In this document: positions 16,644 to 25,072 of the stretch, piece after piece
Layout: each line of letters starts with the position of its first letter
Position numbering within the stretch: position 1 is the first letter of the stretch
Origin: Chitinophagales bacterium
GTDB lineage: Bacteria > Bacteroidota > Bacteroidia > Chitinophagales > JADIYW01
Direction of reading: 5' to 3'
NCBI GenBank assembly: GCA_017984135.1
Contig: JAGNZZ010000024.1
Location: forward strand, 2,182 to 39,583
DNA: 37,402 nt
The notes under the pieces: generated by a model
Told to the model about the DNA's origin: nothing
Seen by the model: the letters and a program-made list of their open reading frames with translations, nothing else
Database searches by the model: none
Position numbers and translations under genes: made by a program

Positions 16644-17213
16644 TTAATTGGTTTCTTTAAAACTGTTTTTAGTAGGAAACGGATGATTTTTGGTAACCTG
16701 CACAGCCGCTTTGCGCATTCTTCGTTCAATATCTAATTTTTCGCGAGCAGTACCTTTGTATGGAATGCGTGTGCCCATCACATAATCCCAAAGTGGAAAC
16801 GTAACACACCAATTTTTATCTTGATCTGGTGCCATGTGATGGTCGTAATGCCAAGGTAAATAATTATATGCCCATTCTGGATCTAAGTGAGATTTTTTGT
16901 GCACTCGATAATAGTTGTATTGAGAAAACCAAAGTGCAGAAGTAAAACCTGGAGCCACCCAAAACAATGGAGATACAGCCACGGCTGCCACAGCTAAGGC
17001 CGCTACTTCTTTGCTTTGTGGATCCCAAGCATCCATAATTCCATGCTCATAATCAGAATCTCTAAAGTTTTCTTTCAAAACAGTTTTGTGGTGCACTGCC
17101 CAATGAAAACGCCAAAAGTTGTTTTTTTTCTTTCCTTGCCCATGCAAAACTTCCTTGTGAAAATACCATTCAAATGCATTGGCAGTAATTAAGCCGGTAA
17201 TAAATCCAATCAT
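16644..17213 (-). CDS. Sterol desaturase/fatty acid hydroxylase family membrane protein
   Basis: 189 residues. The His clusters of the di-iron fatty acid hydroxylase superfamily are present: HKEVLH near 19-24, HWAVHHK near 38-44, HKKSH near 105-109 and HYDHH near 122-126. Hydrophobic segments are at 1-18 and about 70-95. These enzymes hydroxylate or desaturate lipids or isoprenoids; carotenoid or fatty-acid hydroxylation would suit this phylum, but the substrate cannot be read. The gene is convergent with yciO. The ATG (MIGFITGLIT) is preceded by an in-frame-independent AT-rich leader without a clear -7 element. Confidence 0.85.
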   Translation of the reverse strand: MIGFITGLITANAFEWYFHKEVLHGQGKKKNNFWRFHWAVHHKTVLKENFRDSDYEHGIMDAWDPQSKEVAALAVAAVAVSPLFWVAPGFTSALWFSQYNYYRVHKKSHLDPEWAYNYLPWHYDHHMAPDQDKNWCVTFPLWDYVMGTRIPYKGTAREKLDIERRMRKAAVQVTKNHPFPTKNSFKETN

Positions 17214-17278
17214 ACCTTAATATTTATACCATGAATCTACGAAAAAAATGTGAAAATAAATACCTAAACTAGTTTAAA

Positions 17279-17312
17279 TTTGAACAAAAGCGATACATCC
17301 TTGTTACTTTTG
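17279..17312 (+). promoter_or_regulatory. Predicted promoter of the GNAT gene
   Basis: TTTG at 17279-17282, a 22-bp spacer and TACTTTTG at 17305-17312. The ATG at 17320 is 8 nt after the -7 element, so the leader is about 0-4 nt. Confidence 0.6.
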
Positions 17313-17319
17313 CTGAAAT

Positions 17320-18492
17320 ATGTCTAATCAAAATTCTTACACACAGAATCAGTATCAAGTTCAACTTTTTGACAGCTTATCGAAAATTGATCCGATTCAA
17401 TGGAATTCTATAAAAAAAGAAGTTCCATTTTGTCAAACACACGAATTTTTATGGGCAATCGAAGAATTACATCCTAATTTAGAATTTAGATATGTTTTAC
17501 TTACTGAAAACAATACAATTAAAGCAGCAGTTTATGTTCAACTATTGGATTTTTCTTTTAAAAATTTAGTGAATTACGGTACACAAAAAAACAATGGCAT
17601 AAAAAATAGTATCAAAAAATTTATTGCCAAAAAAGATACCAAGTTATTAAACTTAGGAAATGTGTTTTTTACTGGCGACAAAGGAATTATTTCTAATCAG
17701 GACGAAGATATAATTTCCTTATTACCTGATTTATTTAATCAAATTCAAAAATCATTTACACAAAAAAAACCAACAGCAACTTTAATTGCAAATATATATC
17801 TAGAAGAAGAGGCTACGTGTACACAATTTTGCAATCGTTCCTTTCATCCTTTTATCACCGAACCAGATATGTATCTGACTTTACAAAATCAATGGCATTC
17901 GTTTGATGATTATTTGCAAGCTTTATCTTCTAAATACAGGATACGAGCGAAGAAGGTATTGTCCACCTCTCGCGATATTTCTACTCACGAATTTAGTTTG
18001 GATGATTTAATTAAAAACAAAGAGAAATTAAATGGTTTATATAATAATGTAGTCAACCATGTAGCGTTTAATATGGCTACATTAAATGTTGATTTTTTTG
18101 AAAAAATAAAACAACAATATACCGACAATTGCAATATTTTGGGTTATTTCTTAGCAGATGAATTAGTTGGATTTGCTTGTATCTTCTGCAAAGACATTTC
18201 GACCATGCATGTGCACTATATTGGATTAAACTATGAGATAAATAAATCGCATAAATTATACAATCGAATGTTATTAGATTTTGTAAAATTTGGTATAGAA
18301 AAACAAAGACAAATAATTCATTTTGGCCGTACCGCCACCGAAATTAAAACAACCATTGGTGCACATCCTAAAGAGTTGAAAGCTTATTTAAAAATGAACA
18401 ACCGAATCACAAATACAGCTTTGCCCTATTTTTTAAAAAAAATTAAACCTACAGAATACATCGTTCGGAATCCGTTTAAAGAGGAACATTAA
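17320..18492 (+). CDS. GNAT-fold acyltransferase-like protein (FemAB-like/Acetyltransf_6 type)
   Basis: 390 residues, soluble. The two-lobed layout resembles FemAB-like or Acetyltransf_6 proteins. An N-terminal lobe with PFCQTHEFLWAIEELHPN is followed by a C-terminal GNAT lobe with FDDYLQALSSKYRIRAKKVL, then DNCNILGYFLADELVGFACI and MHVHYIGLNYEINKSHKLYN. The segment HFGRTATEIKTTIGAHPKEL is typical of the family's end. These proteins transfer acyl or aminoacyl groups to peptidoglycan, lipids or polyamines; the substrate is unknown. Its end lies 2 bp from the convergent rhomboid gene. Confidence 0.75.
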   Translation: MSNQNSYTQNQYQVQLFDSLSKIDPIQWNSIKKEVPFCQTHEFLWAIEELHPNLEFRYVLLTENNTIKAAVYVQLLDFSFKNLVNYGTQKNNGIKNSIKKFIAKKDTKLLNLGNVFFTGDKGIISNQDEDIISLLPDLFNQIQKSFTQKKPTATLIANIYLEEEATCTQFCNRSFHPFITEPDMYLTLQNQWHSFDDYLQALSSKYRIRAKKVLSTSRDISTHEFSLDDLIKNKEKLNGLYNNVVNHVAFNMATLNVDFFEKIKQQYTDNCNILGYFLADELVGFACIFCKDISTMHVHYIGLNYEINKSHKLYNRMLLDFVKFGIEKQRQIIHFGRTATEIKTTIGAHPKELKAYLKMNNRITNTALPYFLKKIKPTEYIVRNPFKEEH

Positions 18493-18494
18493 TC

Positions 18495-19112
18495 CTATTT
18501 TTGCTGTTTTAAAAATTGCTCAAATGACCTATCTCTTTCTTGTTCATTTTCATGTTCTATGATAACAGTTGCTTTGTATTGATTTCTATAAAAATAGGCT
18601 AATATAAAACCAACTATTCCGCCCATTAAATGAGATTCCCAAGAAACACCCGATTCTAAAGGCATTATTCCCCAAACCATTCCACCATAAAATAATGCAA
18701 CGCCACTTGCTATAGCAATTGATTTTATATCCATTCTAAAAAAACCACTGAAAAATAAAAACGATGCTAAGCCGTACACAATTCCACTTGCGCCTATATG
18801 ATAAGAATTACCACGTCCGAATATCCAAACCAAAATGCCTGTTAATACATAATTGAAGAGCCAAACTTTTAAGGCTATTTTATCGTAGGATACAAACAAC
18901 GTCATTCCCAAAATGAGCAATGGTAAAGTGTTTGAAAACAGGTGATTCCAATTTCCATGAATAAAAGGGGCAAACAACATTCCATTTAAAGTAGAAATAT
19001 CTCTTGGATGAATGCCCAATTTTCCAAAATCATGCTGAAATAAAAATTGATAGCTATTGATTATCCAAATTAGAACAACAAACAGAATTGGAATCCATAT
19101 TTTCAGTTTCAT
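18495..19112 (-). CDS. Rhomboid family intramembrane serine protease
   Basis: 205 residues with about six membrane helices, the minimal rhomboid size. Catalytic Ser109 is in GASGIVYG and the partner His161 in WESHLMGG. The HGNWNHLFSN segment (52-61) supplies the conserved oxyanion-side residues. The C-terminal 25 residues are charged and cytoplasmic. Rhomboids cut membrane proteins within or near their transmembrane segment; the substrate is unknown. The gene begins directly after two octamer-like units (CCTAAAGT and CCTAAAAA on the minus strand). Confidence 0.92.
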   Translation of the reverse strand: MKLKIWIPILFVVLIWIINSYQFLFQHDFGKLGIHPRDISTLNGMLFAPFIHGNWNHLFSNTLPLLILGMTLFVSYDKIALKVWLFNYVLTGILVWIFGRGNSYHIGASGIVYGLASFLFFSGFFRMDIKSIAIASGVALFYGGMVWGIMPLESGVSWESHLMGGIVGFILAYFYRNQYKATVIIEHENEQERDRSFEQFLKQQK

Positions 19113-19136
19113 TTTTTAGGACTTTAGGGTTAAAAT
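19113..19136 (-). repeat. Short 8-bp-periodic repeat abutting the rhomboid start codon
   Basis: On the plus strand TTTTTAGG (19113-19120) is followed by ACTTTAGG (19121-19128) and the more distant GTTAAAAT. Read towards the gene, two CCTAAA-type octamers end at the ATG. This is too short to be certain but agrees with the other start-adjacent octamers. Confidence 0.35.
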
Positions 19137-19283
19137 TGCACGATTTTAGTTTGACTTATGTAAATAAATTCATTTTTTAGTTCAATGCGTGCATTTTATT
19201 TTTAACATTAGTTGAATTTTATCTACAATATGCACGATTAATGTATAACATTCTTATTTTAGCACACAAAATTTTTAAATTCA

Positions 19284-20384
19284 ATGATAATAGGCATTCC
19301 AAAAGAAACGAAATTTAAAGAAAATAGAGTTGCCATTACTCCATTAATCGCAAAAGATTTAATTAAACAAGGCTTTCAAGTTCAGGTTGAATCGGGCGCT
19401 GGATTAAATTCATTTTTCTCAGATGAAAGCTATCAAGAAGCTGGTGCCACTTTAACCGATAAACAAGTTGTTTATTCATCTGATATCGTTTTAAAAGTAA
19501 ACGCACCACTGGCAGAAGAAGTAGCATTAATGAAAAAAGGAACTGTTTTAATTTCATTCATGTGGGCAGCTACCAATCCTGAATTGGTAAGTGCTTGTGA
19601 GTCAGCTGGTATCTCAGCTTTTTCGATGGATGCCGTTCCACGCATTTCTCGTGCACAAAAAATGGATGCTTTGTCATCTCAAGCAAATTTAGCAGGTTAC
19701 AAAGCTGTAATTATGTGTGCCAATACACTTGGGAAAATTTTCCCAATGATGACCACTGCTGCAGGAACGATAAAACCATCTAAAGTAGTAATTTTTGGTG
19801 CTGGAGTTGCCGGTTTGCAAGCAATCGCAACCGCAAAACGGTTGGGTGCCATGGTAGAAGTTTCAGATATCAGACCTGAAACGAAAGAACAAGTACAATC
19901 TTTAGGTGGAAAATTTATTGAAGTAAAAGGCGATGAATCCATTAAAATGGAAGGTGGTTATGTAAAAGGTGTTTCAGAAGAATTTTTGAAAAAACAACAA
20001 GAATTAGTAGGAAAACATGTAGCTGAAGCCGATATCGTAATTACTACAGCCTTAATTCCTGGAAGAAAAGCGCCGGTTTTAGTAACAGAAGACATGGTAA
20101 AATCTATGAAATTTGGTTCAGTTATTTTAGACATGGCCGTAGAACAAGGCGGAAACGTGGTGGGTAGTAAACTCAATGAAAATGTAACTATCAATGGTGT
20201 GACCATCATTGGAGAAGGCAATATTCCTTCCTTATTACCAATGAATGCCAGCGATTTGTTTGCTAAAAACATCCAAACATTATTGTACCATTTAGCCACT
20301 AAAGATGGTTTTAAATGGGAAATGGAAGAAGAAATTACCAAAGGTAGTTTGATTGTTTACAAAGGTGTAAAACAGATTAAATAA
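19284..20384 (+). CDS. pntA: NAD(P) transhydrogenase subunit alpha part 1 (NAD-binding domain dI)
   Basis: 366 residues, soluble. Matches the alanine dehydrogenase/PntA N-terminal family: IGIPKETKFKENRVAITPLI, then VVIFGAGVAGLQAIATAKRL (Rossmann GxGxxG with D of VSDIRPETKEQ), and VKSMKFGSVILDMAVEQGGN. It binds NADH and passes hydride to domain dIII of PntB. In this split arrangement the membrane part of alpha is a separate gene (20458). The 73-bp gap and shared direction make one operon of three genes. Confidence 0.96.
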   Translation: MIIGIPKETKFKENRVAITPLIAKDLIKQGFQVQVESGAGLNSFFSDESYQEAGATLTDKQVVYSSDIVLKVNAPLAEEVALMKKGTVLISFMWAATNPELVSACESAGISAFSMDAVPRISRAQKMDALSSQANLAGYKAVIMCANTLGKIFPMMTTAAGTIKPSKVVIFGAGVAGLQAIATAKRLGAMVEVSDIRPETKEQVQSLGGKFIEVKGDESIKMEGGYVKGVSEEFLKKQQELVGKHVAEADIVITTALIPGRKAPVLVTEDMVKSMKFGSVILDMAVEQGGNVVGSKLNENVTINGVTIIGEGNIPSLLPMNASDLFAKNIQTLLYHLATKDGFKWEMEEEITKGSLIVYKGVKQIK

Positions 20385-20457
20385 TTCAACCATAAAATAA
20401 TTTGATACTGGGGAAACTAATTTCAATATTTTATTCAATAAATACTAAATTATAATC

Positions 20458-20760
20458 ATGGAAATATTCAATTTTTTTGTAGATAATAGAGAGATGATTT
20501 ACTTCATTATTCTTGCTGTTTTTGTAGGGATAGAAGTAATCGGCGGTGTACCTACCGTACTGCACACGCCTTTGATGTCTGGTGCTAATGCCATCCATGG
20601 TGTTGTTATTGTAGGTGCAATCATTGTCATGCTCGATACTGACCCAAGCAATGTTTTTGGTTTAACATTGGGCTTTTTAGCGGTAATTTTAGGAACCTTA
20701 AACGTAGTAGGTGGCTTCGTTGTAACGGATAGAATGTTGGATATGTTTAAGAAAAAATAA
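20458..20760 (+). CDS. pntAB: NAD(P) transhydrogenase subunit alpha part 2 (membrane domain)
   Basis: 100 residues with three hydrophobic segments (about 12-30, 45-65 and 70-90). VGIEVIGGVPTVLHTPLMSG and ANAIHGVVIVGAI are the conserved proton-channel helices of the alpha subunit. Together with PntB it forms the proton-translocating membrane domain dII. The following gap to pntB (88 bp) holds an inverted octamer pair. Confidence 0.95.
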   Translation: MEIFNFFVDNREMIYFIILAVFVGIEVIGGVPTVLHTPLMSGANAIHGVVIVGAIIVMLDTDPSNVFGLTLGFLAVILGTLNVVGGFVVTDRMLDMFKKK

Positions 20761-20779
20761 ATCAATTAAATTATTAATA

Positions 20780-20822
20780 AAATAATTTAGTAATGAAAAA
20801 ACAAAACATTACAGAATTATTT
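20780..20822. repeat. Octamer-built inverted repeat in the pntAB-pntB gap
   Basis: Left arm 20780-20795 (AAATAATTTAGTAATG) pairs with right arm 20807-20822 (CATTACAGAATTATTT) across an 11-nt A-rich loop, 14 of 16 positions complementary. Each arm is two octamers of the (C/A)ATTA type, in opposite orientations. It could form a stem-loop in the transcript between pntAB and pntB. Confidence 0.65.
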
Positions 20823-20838
20823 AATTACTCAATTATTA
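20807..20838 (+). repeat. Four-unit octamer array upstream of pntB
   Basis: CATTACAG, AATTATTT, AATTACTC and AATTATTA follow one another without gaps and end 10 bp before the pntB ATG at 20849. All match (C/A)ATTA(C/T)NN, as do the units before abc-f and at the nrdJ stop. Confidence 0.75.
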
Positions 20839-20848
20839 AAATAAAAAA

Positions 20849-22243
20849 ATGAACGGACTTTTAGAAATATGTTACTTGATTGGATCAGTAACGTTTATTT
20901 TAGGCTTAAAAATGATGGGCAATGCTAAAACAGCACGACAAGGTAATTTGATTGGAGCATTTGGTATGACTGTCGCCATTTTAGGTACCATATTTTTATT
21001 CGAGAGTAAGCATACCTCCAGAGAGGCTATGAAATTAATTCTCATTTTTGGCGCTATTGCTATTGGAACTGCAATTGGTTGGATAACGGCTAAACGTGTT
21101 GAAATGACCAAAATGCCTGAATTAGTTTCCATGTTTAATGGTATGGGTGGCGCTTGTGCTGCTTTAATTGGATTAACGGAATACGAACATAATTTAGGAA
21201 ATCCAACTGCATTATCATTTATAGTAGCAGGTATGGTAATTGGTACTATTTCATTTTCTGGTTCTATAATTGCTTATTTAAAATTAGCTGGTACAATGAA
21301 GCAACCTATTCGATTACCACAATACAATATTTTAAATAATGCTTTATTATTAGGTGTTATTGTATTTTCAATATTTGTTGTCATTCAAAATCAAACATTA
21401 CCAACTTCTATGATTTGGGTATTGTTTGCCGTTGCGATAATTTATGGTATATTATTTACGGTGCCAATTGGTGGTGCAGATATGCCAGTAGTAATCTCAT
21501 TATTAAATTCATTTACTGGTTTGGCAGCCGCTTTTGGTGGTTTCTTGTATGATAACAAACCTATGTTGACAGGTGGTATTTTAGTAGGTTCTGCCGGAAC
21601 CCTTTTAACACTTGCCATGTGTAAAGCCATGAATCGTCCGTTGAGCAATGTTATTTTTGGTGCTTTTGGAGGTGGAGGTAATGCAACCAGTGGCGGAAGC
21701 GATGTACAAGGTTCCGTGAAAGATGTACAAGTATCTGACTTAGCCGTGATGTTGAACTATTCTAAAAAAGTAGTAATCGTTCCTGGCTATGGCTTAGCGG
21801 TTGCTCAAGCACAACATATTATTCATGAATTGGAAAAAATATTAGAGGAAAGAGGTGTGGAAGTAAAATATGCCATACATCCAGTAGCTGGCCGTATGCC
21901 TGGACACATGAACGTGTTATTAGCAGAATCAAATGTAGAATATGATAAATTAGTTGAAATGGAAGATATCAATCCTGAATTTGAACAAACAGATGTGGTA
22001 TTGATTGTAGGTGCAAATGACGTAGTGAATCCAGCTGCTAAATCAGACCCAAGTTCACCTATTTACGGAATGCCAATTTTAGAAGTAGATAAAGCTAAAA
22101 ATGTAATTGTAAATAAACGCTCCATGAATGCTGGTTATGCTGGTATTGATAACATCTTATTTTACGATCCAAAATGTTCAATGTTCTTCGGAGATGCTAA
22201 AAAAGCATTGACAGAATTAGTATCAGAAATTAAACAATTATAA
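20849..22243 (+). CDS. pntB: NAD(P) transhydrogenase subunit beta
   Basis: 464 residues. About eight to nine membrane helices fill residues 1-275 (domain dII). The soluble NADP-binding domain dIII follows, with VVIVPGYGLAVAQAQH (GxGxxA/V nucleotide loop), VKYAIHPVAGRMPGHMNVLL, VVLIVGANDVVNPAAKSDPS and SMNAGYAGIDNILFY. The enzyme couples hydride transfer from NADH to NADP with inward proton flow, supplying NADPH. It is the last gene of the pnt operon, and a strong intrinsic terminator follows at 22269. Confidence 0.97.
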   Translation: MNGLLEICYLIGSVTFILGLKMMGNAKTARQGNLIGAFGMTVAILGTIFLFESKHTSREAMKLILIFGAIAIGTAIGWITAKRVEMTKMPELVSMFNGMGGACAALIGLTEYEHNLGNPTALSFIVAGMVIGTISFSGSIIAYLKLAGTMKQPIRLPQYNILNNALLLGVIVFSIFVVIQNQTLPTSMIWVLFAVAIIYGILFTVPIGGADMPVVISLLNSFTGLAAAFGGFLYDNKPMLTGGILVGSAGTLLTLAMCKAMNRPLSNVIFGAFGGGGNATSGGSDVQGSVKDVQVSDLAVMLNYSKKVVIVPGYGLAVAQAQHIIHELEKILEERGVEVKYAIHPVAGRMPGHMNVLLAESNVEYDKLVEMEDINPEFEQTDVVLIVGANDVVNPAAKSDPSSPIYGMPILEVDKAKNVIVNKRSMNAGYAGIDNILFYDPKCSMFFGDAKKALTELVSEIKQL

Positions 22244-22268
22244 CTGTTATTTATCTTACAATAATTAT

Positions 22269-22297
22269 AAGTCAGAATATATATTCTGACTTTTTTT
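22269..22297 (+). terminator. Intrinsic terminator of the pnt operon
   Basis: A perfect 24-bp palindrome (arms AAGTCAGAATAT and its complement, 22269-22292) is followed by a T run to 22297. It lies 25 bp after the pntB stop and separates the transhydrogenase operon from the restriction-modification gene. Confidence 0.9.
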
Positions 22298-22371
22298 ATT
22301 ATAACAGATTAACTATCTACAATTAGTAACAATAAAAGATAAGAAATGGTAGTATAAATGCTAGACAAATG

Positions 22372-22402
22372 TTGGATTCCTTGAAGTAGCTATGTATTTT
22401 TG
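22372..22402 (+). promoter_or_regulatory. Predicted promoter of the type IIG-like gene
   Basis: TTG at 22372-22374, a 20-bp spacer and TATTTTTG at 22395-22402 match the Bacteroidota promoter. Transcription would start near 22408, giving a leader of about 40 nt to the ATG at 22448. Confidence 0.65.
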
Positions 22403-22447
22403 AGTAGATTGTTATAATAGTAAATATACAATTTGACATTTAATACT

Positions 22448-24889
22448 ATGAAATATAAAAATATACGAGAAGAAGAACTTAAAAATAAAGTAGGACAAGA
22501 CTATTTTTGGATATACGATTGCAGTAAAATAATTGGCAATGTGGATTTTTGTGTTTGTATGCATCACAAACAAAAAGAACTGTTTGAGCAAGAATCATTA
22601 CTTTGGGCAGAATCAAAAAAAGGTTCATCTGACATTTATAAATCAATTGTTCAACTGATATTGACTATTGGAAAGGCAAGAACGTTCGACAAATTTTTAC
22701 CACCTGCAATGTTAGGCGCACTTGATGGAGAAAAAATTGCCTTTATTCCATACAATGATATTCACGAAGTATTTTATATCAATGATTTTAACTGGAATGT
22801 AACGCCTTCTAATCATGAAACGAAAGAATTTAATCTCATTTATGAGAAAGTAAAAAAAATAATTGACGACAAAGCGCTGCTATTTAACTTTTTAAGTGAC
22901 GACCATGAACTAAGAAAGTTTATCAAAAAGAATTTCATCATTGGAAAATTGGGATTGACAAAAACAAAGATTGACAAAAACAATTTCATGATTATTTACA
23001 ACAAATGGTTACAAACTGTAAAACCAACTATTGTCATAAATTGGGAAATTGCAAAGAGGAACGGAATTATTGATGGTGACTTTTATCTAGCCGACTTACT
23101 TTCTCAAGAAAACAACACCCTTAAAGAAAAGCTATTTGTATTGCTCCGACACGACCACTATGAGCTAGACCGAAAAATTGATGAAGCAGGATTGTTCAGT
23201 AGTAAACAAACCGATTTTACTGACAAACAAATTGCACACACACAATTTTGGAATAAATTTGATCGACCACCAAAGGAAGAATATTGGGATTATATAGTAG
23301 AACGTAGAGATTTACTCGTTCCGCAAGATGTGCGTGAGCGCAAAGGAAGTTTTTTTACTCCACAAATTTGGGTTGAGCTTTCACAAAAATACTTAACAGA
23401 AGTATTAGGCGAAGATTGGCAAGATGAATATTACATTTGGGATTGTGCTGCCGGAACAGGAAATTTATTAAATGGATTAACCAATAAATATAATATCTGG
23501 GCTTCCACTTTAGACAAACAAGATGTGGAAGTAATGCACGACCGAATAAATAGTGGCGCAAATTTATTACACGACCATGTTTTTCAGTTCGATTTTTTAA
23601 ATGATGATTTCAGCAAATTGCCAAAACCATTACAAGAAATAATTAACAATCCTGAAAAAAGAAAAAAATTAGTAGTTTATATAAATCCACCTTATGCGGA
23701 AGCAAGCGATAAGAAGACACTTATTGGTAAAGAAGGAAAAAGTGGAGTTGAACAATCATTAGTAAATAAAAAATATTCAAAACTATTAGGACAAGGAAAT
23801 GCTGAATTGTTTGCACAGTTTTTTATAAGAATTAATAAAGAAATACCTGATTGTGTCCTTGCAGAATTTTCAAAGTTGAAAATTCTGCAAGGACAACATT
23901 TTATAGATTTTAGAAATAATTTTGAGGGCAAGTTAGAGAAATTATTTCTTGTACCTGCTGATACTTTTGACAACGTAAAGGGAAAATTTCCGATTGGATT
24001 TTTTATTTGGGATTGTTCCAAAAAAGAAAGCTTTGTAAATATTATTGCAGATGTTTTTGATAAAAAAGGCACGCTGATAGAAACTAAATTTATAGAATCC
24101 TATATTGACAGCCAATATATTAATGATTGGGTAAAACCATTTAGGGCAAACAAACTAGATACAAACATTATCGGTAAATTCCCGTTTAAAGGAAATGATT
24201 TTCAGAATCAAAATATGATTGCAATTGTGCATCCAAATATGATGTACAATAAAGAGGCTGGGCAGTTTTTAATTAATCAAAGCAATTTAATAAAAACAAG
24301 CATCTATTTTGCAGTTCGTCATTGCATTGAAGCCACATGGATTAATGATCGTGATCAATTTTTATTCCCAAATAACAAATGGGAAAATGATAATAAATTT
24401 CAAAGTGATTGTTTAGCATTTACACTTTTTAGCAATAACATTCAAAGTAAATTTGGTACCAACCATTGGATTCCGTTTACTGAAAATGAAGTAGATGCTC
24501 GAGAGAAATTTGATAGCAATTTTATGACTAATTTTATTAAAGGAAAACCTAAACCACCTTCTAAATCATTTTATTCTTTATCTATTTTATTTGAACCAGA
24601 AGTTGAATATGGACAAACACCTTTAGAATTTTCAACAGAAGCAACTGCTGTTTTTAATGTAGGACGTGAACTTTGGAAATATTATCACAAACAACCTGAT
24701 TGCAACGTTAATGCTTCATTGTATGACATAAGGGAACATTTTCAAGGAAGAAACGACAAAGGAAAAATGAATAATAAAAGTACAGACGAAACTTATTCAG
24801 CATTAATTGGTAATCTAAGAGAAAAACTTAAAGAACTTTCTGATATAATAGAACCCAAAGTTTATGAATATGGATTTTTGAAACGTTGA
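22448..24889 (+). CDS. Type IIG-like restriction enzyme / N6-adenine DNA methyltransferase
   Basis: 813 residues from ATG 22448; an in-frame TTG at 22433 would add five. The central gamma-type methyltransferase core has motif X-like KGSFFTPQIWVELSQKYL, motif I WDCAAGTGNLL (D332, G336-G338) and motif IV NPPY at 413-416, which target exocyclic amines of adenine. Near the N-terminus, D33 followed by AESKKG (E55, K57) fits a PD-(D/E)xK nuclease core. Residues about 550-813 would then be target recognition and C-terminal helices. This layout (nuclease, helical linker, methylase, recognition domain) is that of one-polypeptide type IIG systems. No partner methylase, nuclease or specificity gene is adjacent. 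A stand-alone methyltransferase is the alternative if the D-ExK site is inactive. Confidence 0.85.
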   Translation: MKYKNIREEELKNKVGQDYFWIYDCSKIIGNVDFCVCMHHKQKELFEQESLLWAESKKGSSDIYKSIVQLILTIGKARTFDKFLPPAMLGALDGEKIAFIPYNDIHEVFYINDFNWNVTPSNHETKEFNLIYEKVKKIIDDKALLFNFLSDDHELRKFIKKNFIIGKLGLTKTKIDKNNFMIIYNKWLQTVKPTIVINWEIAKRNGIIDGDFYLADLLSQENNTLKEKLFVLLRHDHYELDRKIDEAGLFSSKQTDFTDKQIAHTQFWNKFDRPPKEEYWDYIVERRDLLVPQDVRERKGSFFTPQIWVELSQKYLTEVLGEDWQDEYYIWDCAAGTGNLLNGLTNKYNIWASTLDKQDVEVMHDRINSGANLLHDHVFQFDFLNDDFSKLPKPLQEIINNPEKRKKLVVYINPPYAEASDKKTLIGKEGKSGVEQSLVNKKYSKLLGQGNAELFAQFFIRINKEIPDCVLAEFSKLKILQGQHFIDFRNNFEGKLEKLFLVPADTFDNVKGKFPIGFFIWDCSKKESFVNIIADVFDKKGTLIETKFIESYIDSQYINDWVKPFRANKLDTNIIGKFPFKGNDFQNQNMIAIVHPNMMYNKEAGQFLINQSNLIKTSIYFAVRHCIEATWINDRDQFLFPNNKWENDNKFQSDCLAFTLFSNNIQSKFGTNHWIPFTENEVDAREKFDSNFMTNFIKGKPKPPSKSFYSLSILFEPEVEYGQTPLEFSTEATAVFNVGRELWKYYHKQPDCNVNASLYDIREHFQGRNDKGKMNNKSTDETYSALIGNLREKLKELSDIIEPKVYEYGFLKR

Positions 24890-24927
24890 ATATTTTTATT
24901 CCTTCATTCTATTACGAGAACGCTTCT

Positions 24928-24969
24928 TTCAGTCGAGTTGCCAGTAAGAAAAATCAACATTATTAAATT
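24928..24969 (+). repeat. Intergenic direct repeat, copy 1
   Basis: 42 bp starting TTCAGTCGAGTTG and ending ATTATTAAATT. It matches copy 2 at 25027-25068 in 35 of 42 positions. The pair brackets two small hairpins. Unit identity is unknown; it is not part of a recognised insertion sequence. Confidence 0.7.
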
Positions 24970-24976
24970 TTTTATA

Positions 24977-25018
24977 TAGCCAAAGGCTACTTACTTGGTT
25001 GAACGTAGGCACAGCCTA
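24977..25018. repeat. Two small hairpins with 3-nt loops between the direct repeats
   Basis: TAGCC-AAA-GGCTA at 24977-24989 and TAGGC-ACA-GCCTA at 25006-25018 are perfect 5-bp stems with trinucleotide loops, 16 bp apart. They resemble in form, not sequence, the hairpins next to the HUH transposase at 33.9-34.2 kb. Confidence 0.55.
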
Positions 25019-25026
25019 TATTCAAG

Positions 25027-25068
25027 TTCAGTCGAGTTGGCGGCGAAAAAAATCAGCATTATTAGATT
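25027..25068 (+). repeat. Intergenic direct repeat, copy 2
   Basis: 42 bp starting TTCAGTCGAGTTG and ending ATTATTAGATT, 99 bp (start to start) from copy 1. The middle (GCGGCGAAA) differs most. It leads directly into the octamer array at the nrdJ stop codon. Confidence 0.7.
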
Positions 25069-25072
25069 CTCA

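Noticed and set aside
22433-22447. TTG start five codons upstream for the type IIG-like gene
   Set aside because: The ATG at 22448 is a better start codon and leaves a normal leader after the predicted promoter; the difference is only five residues.
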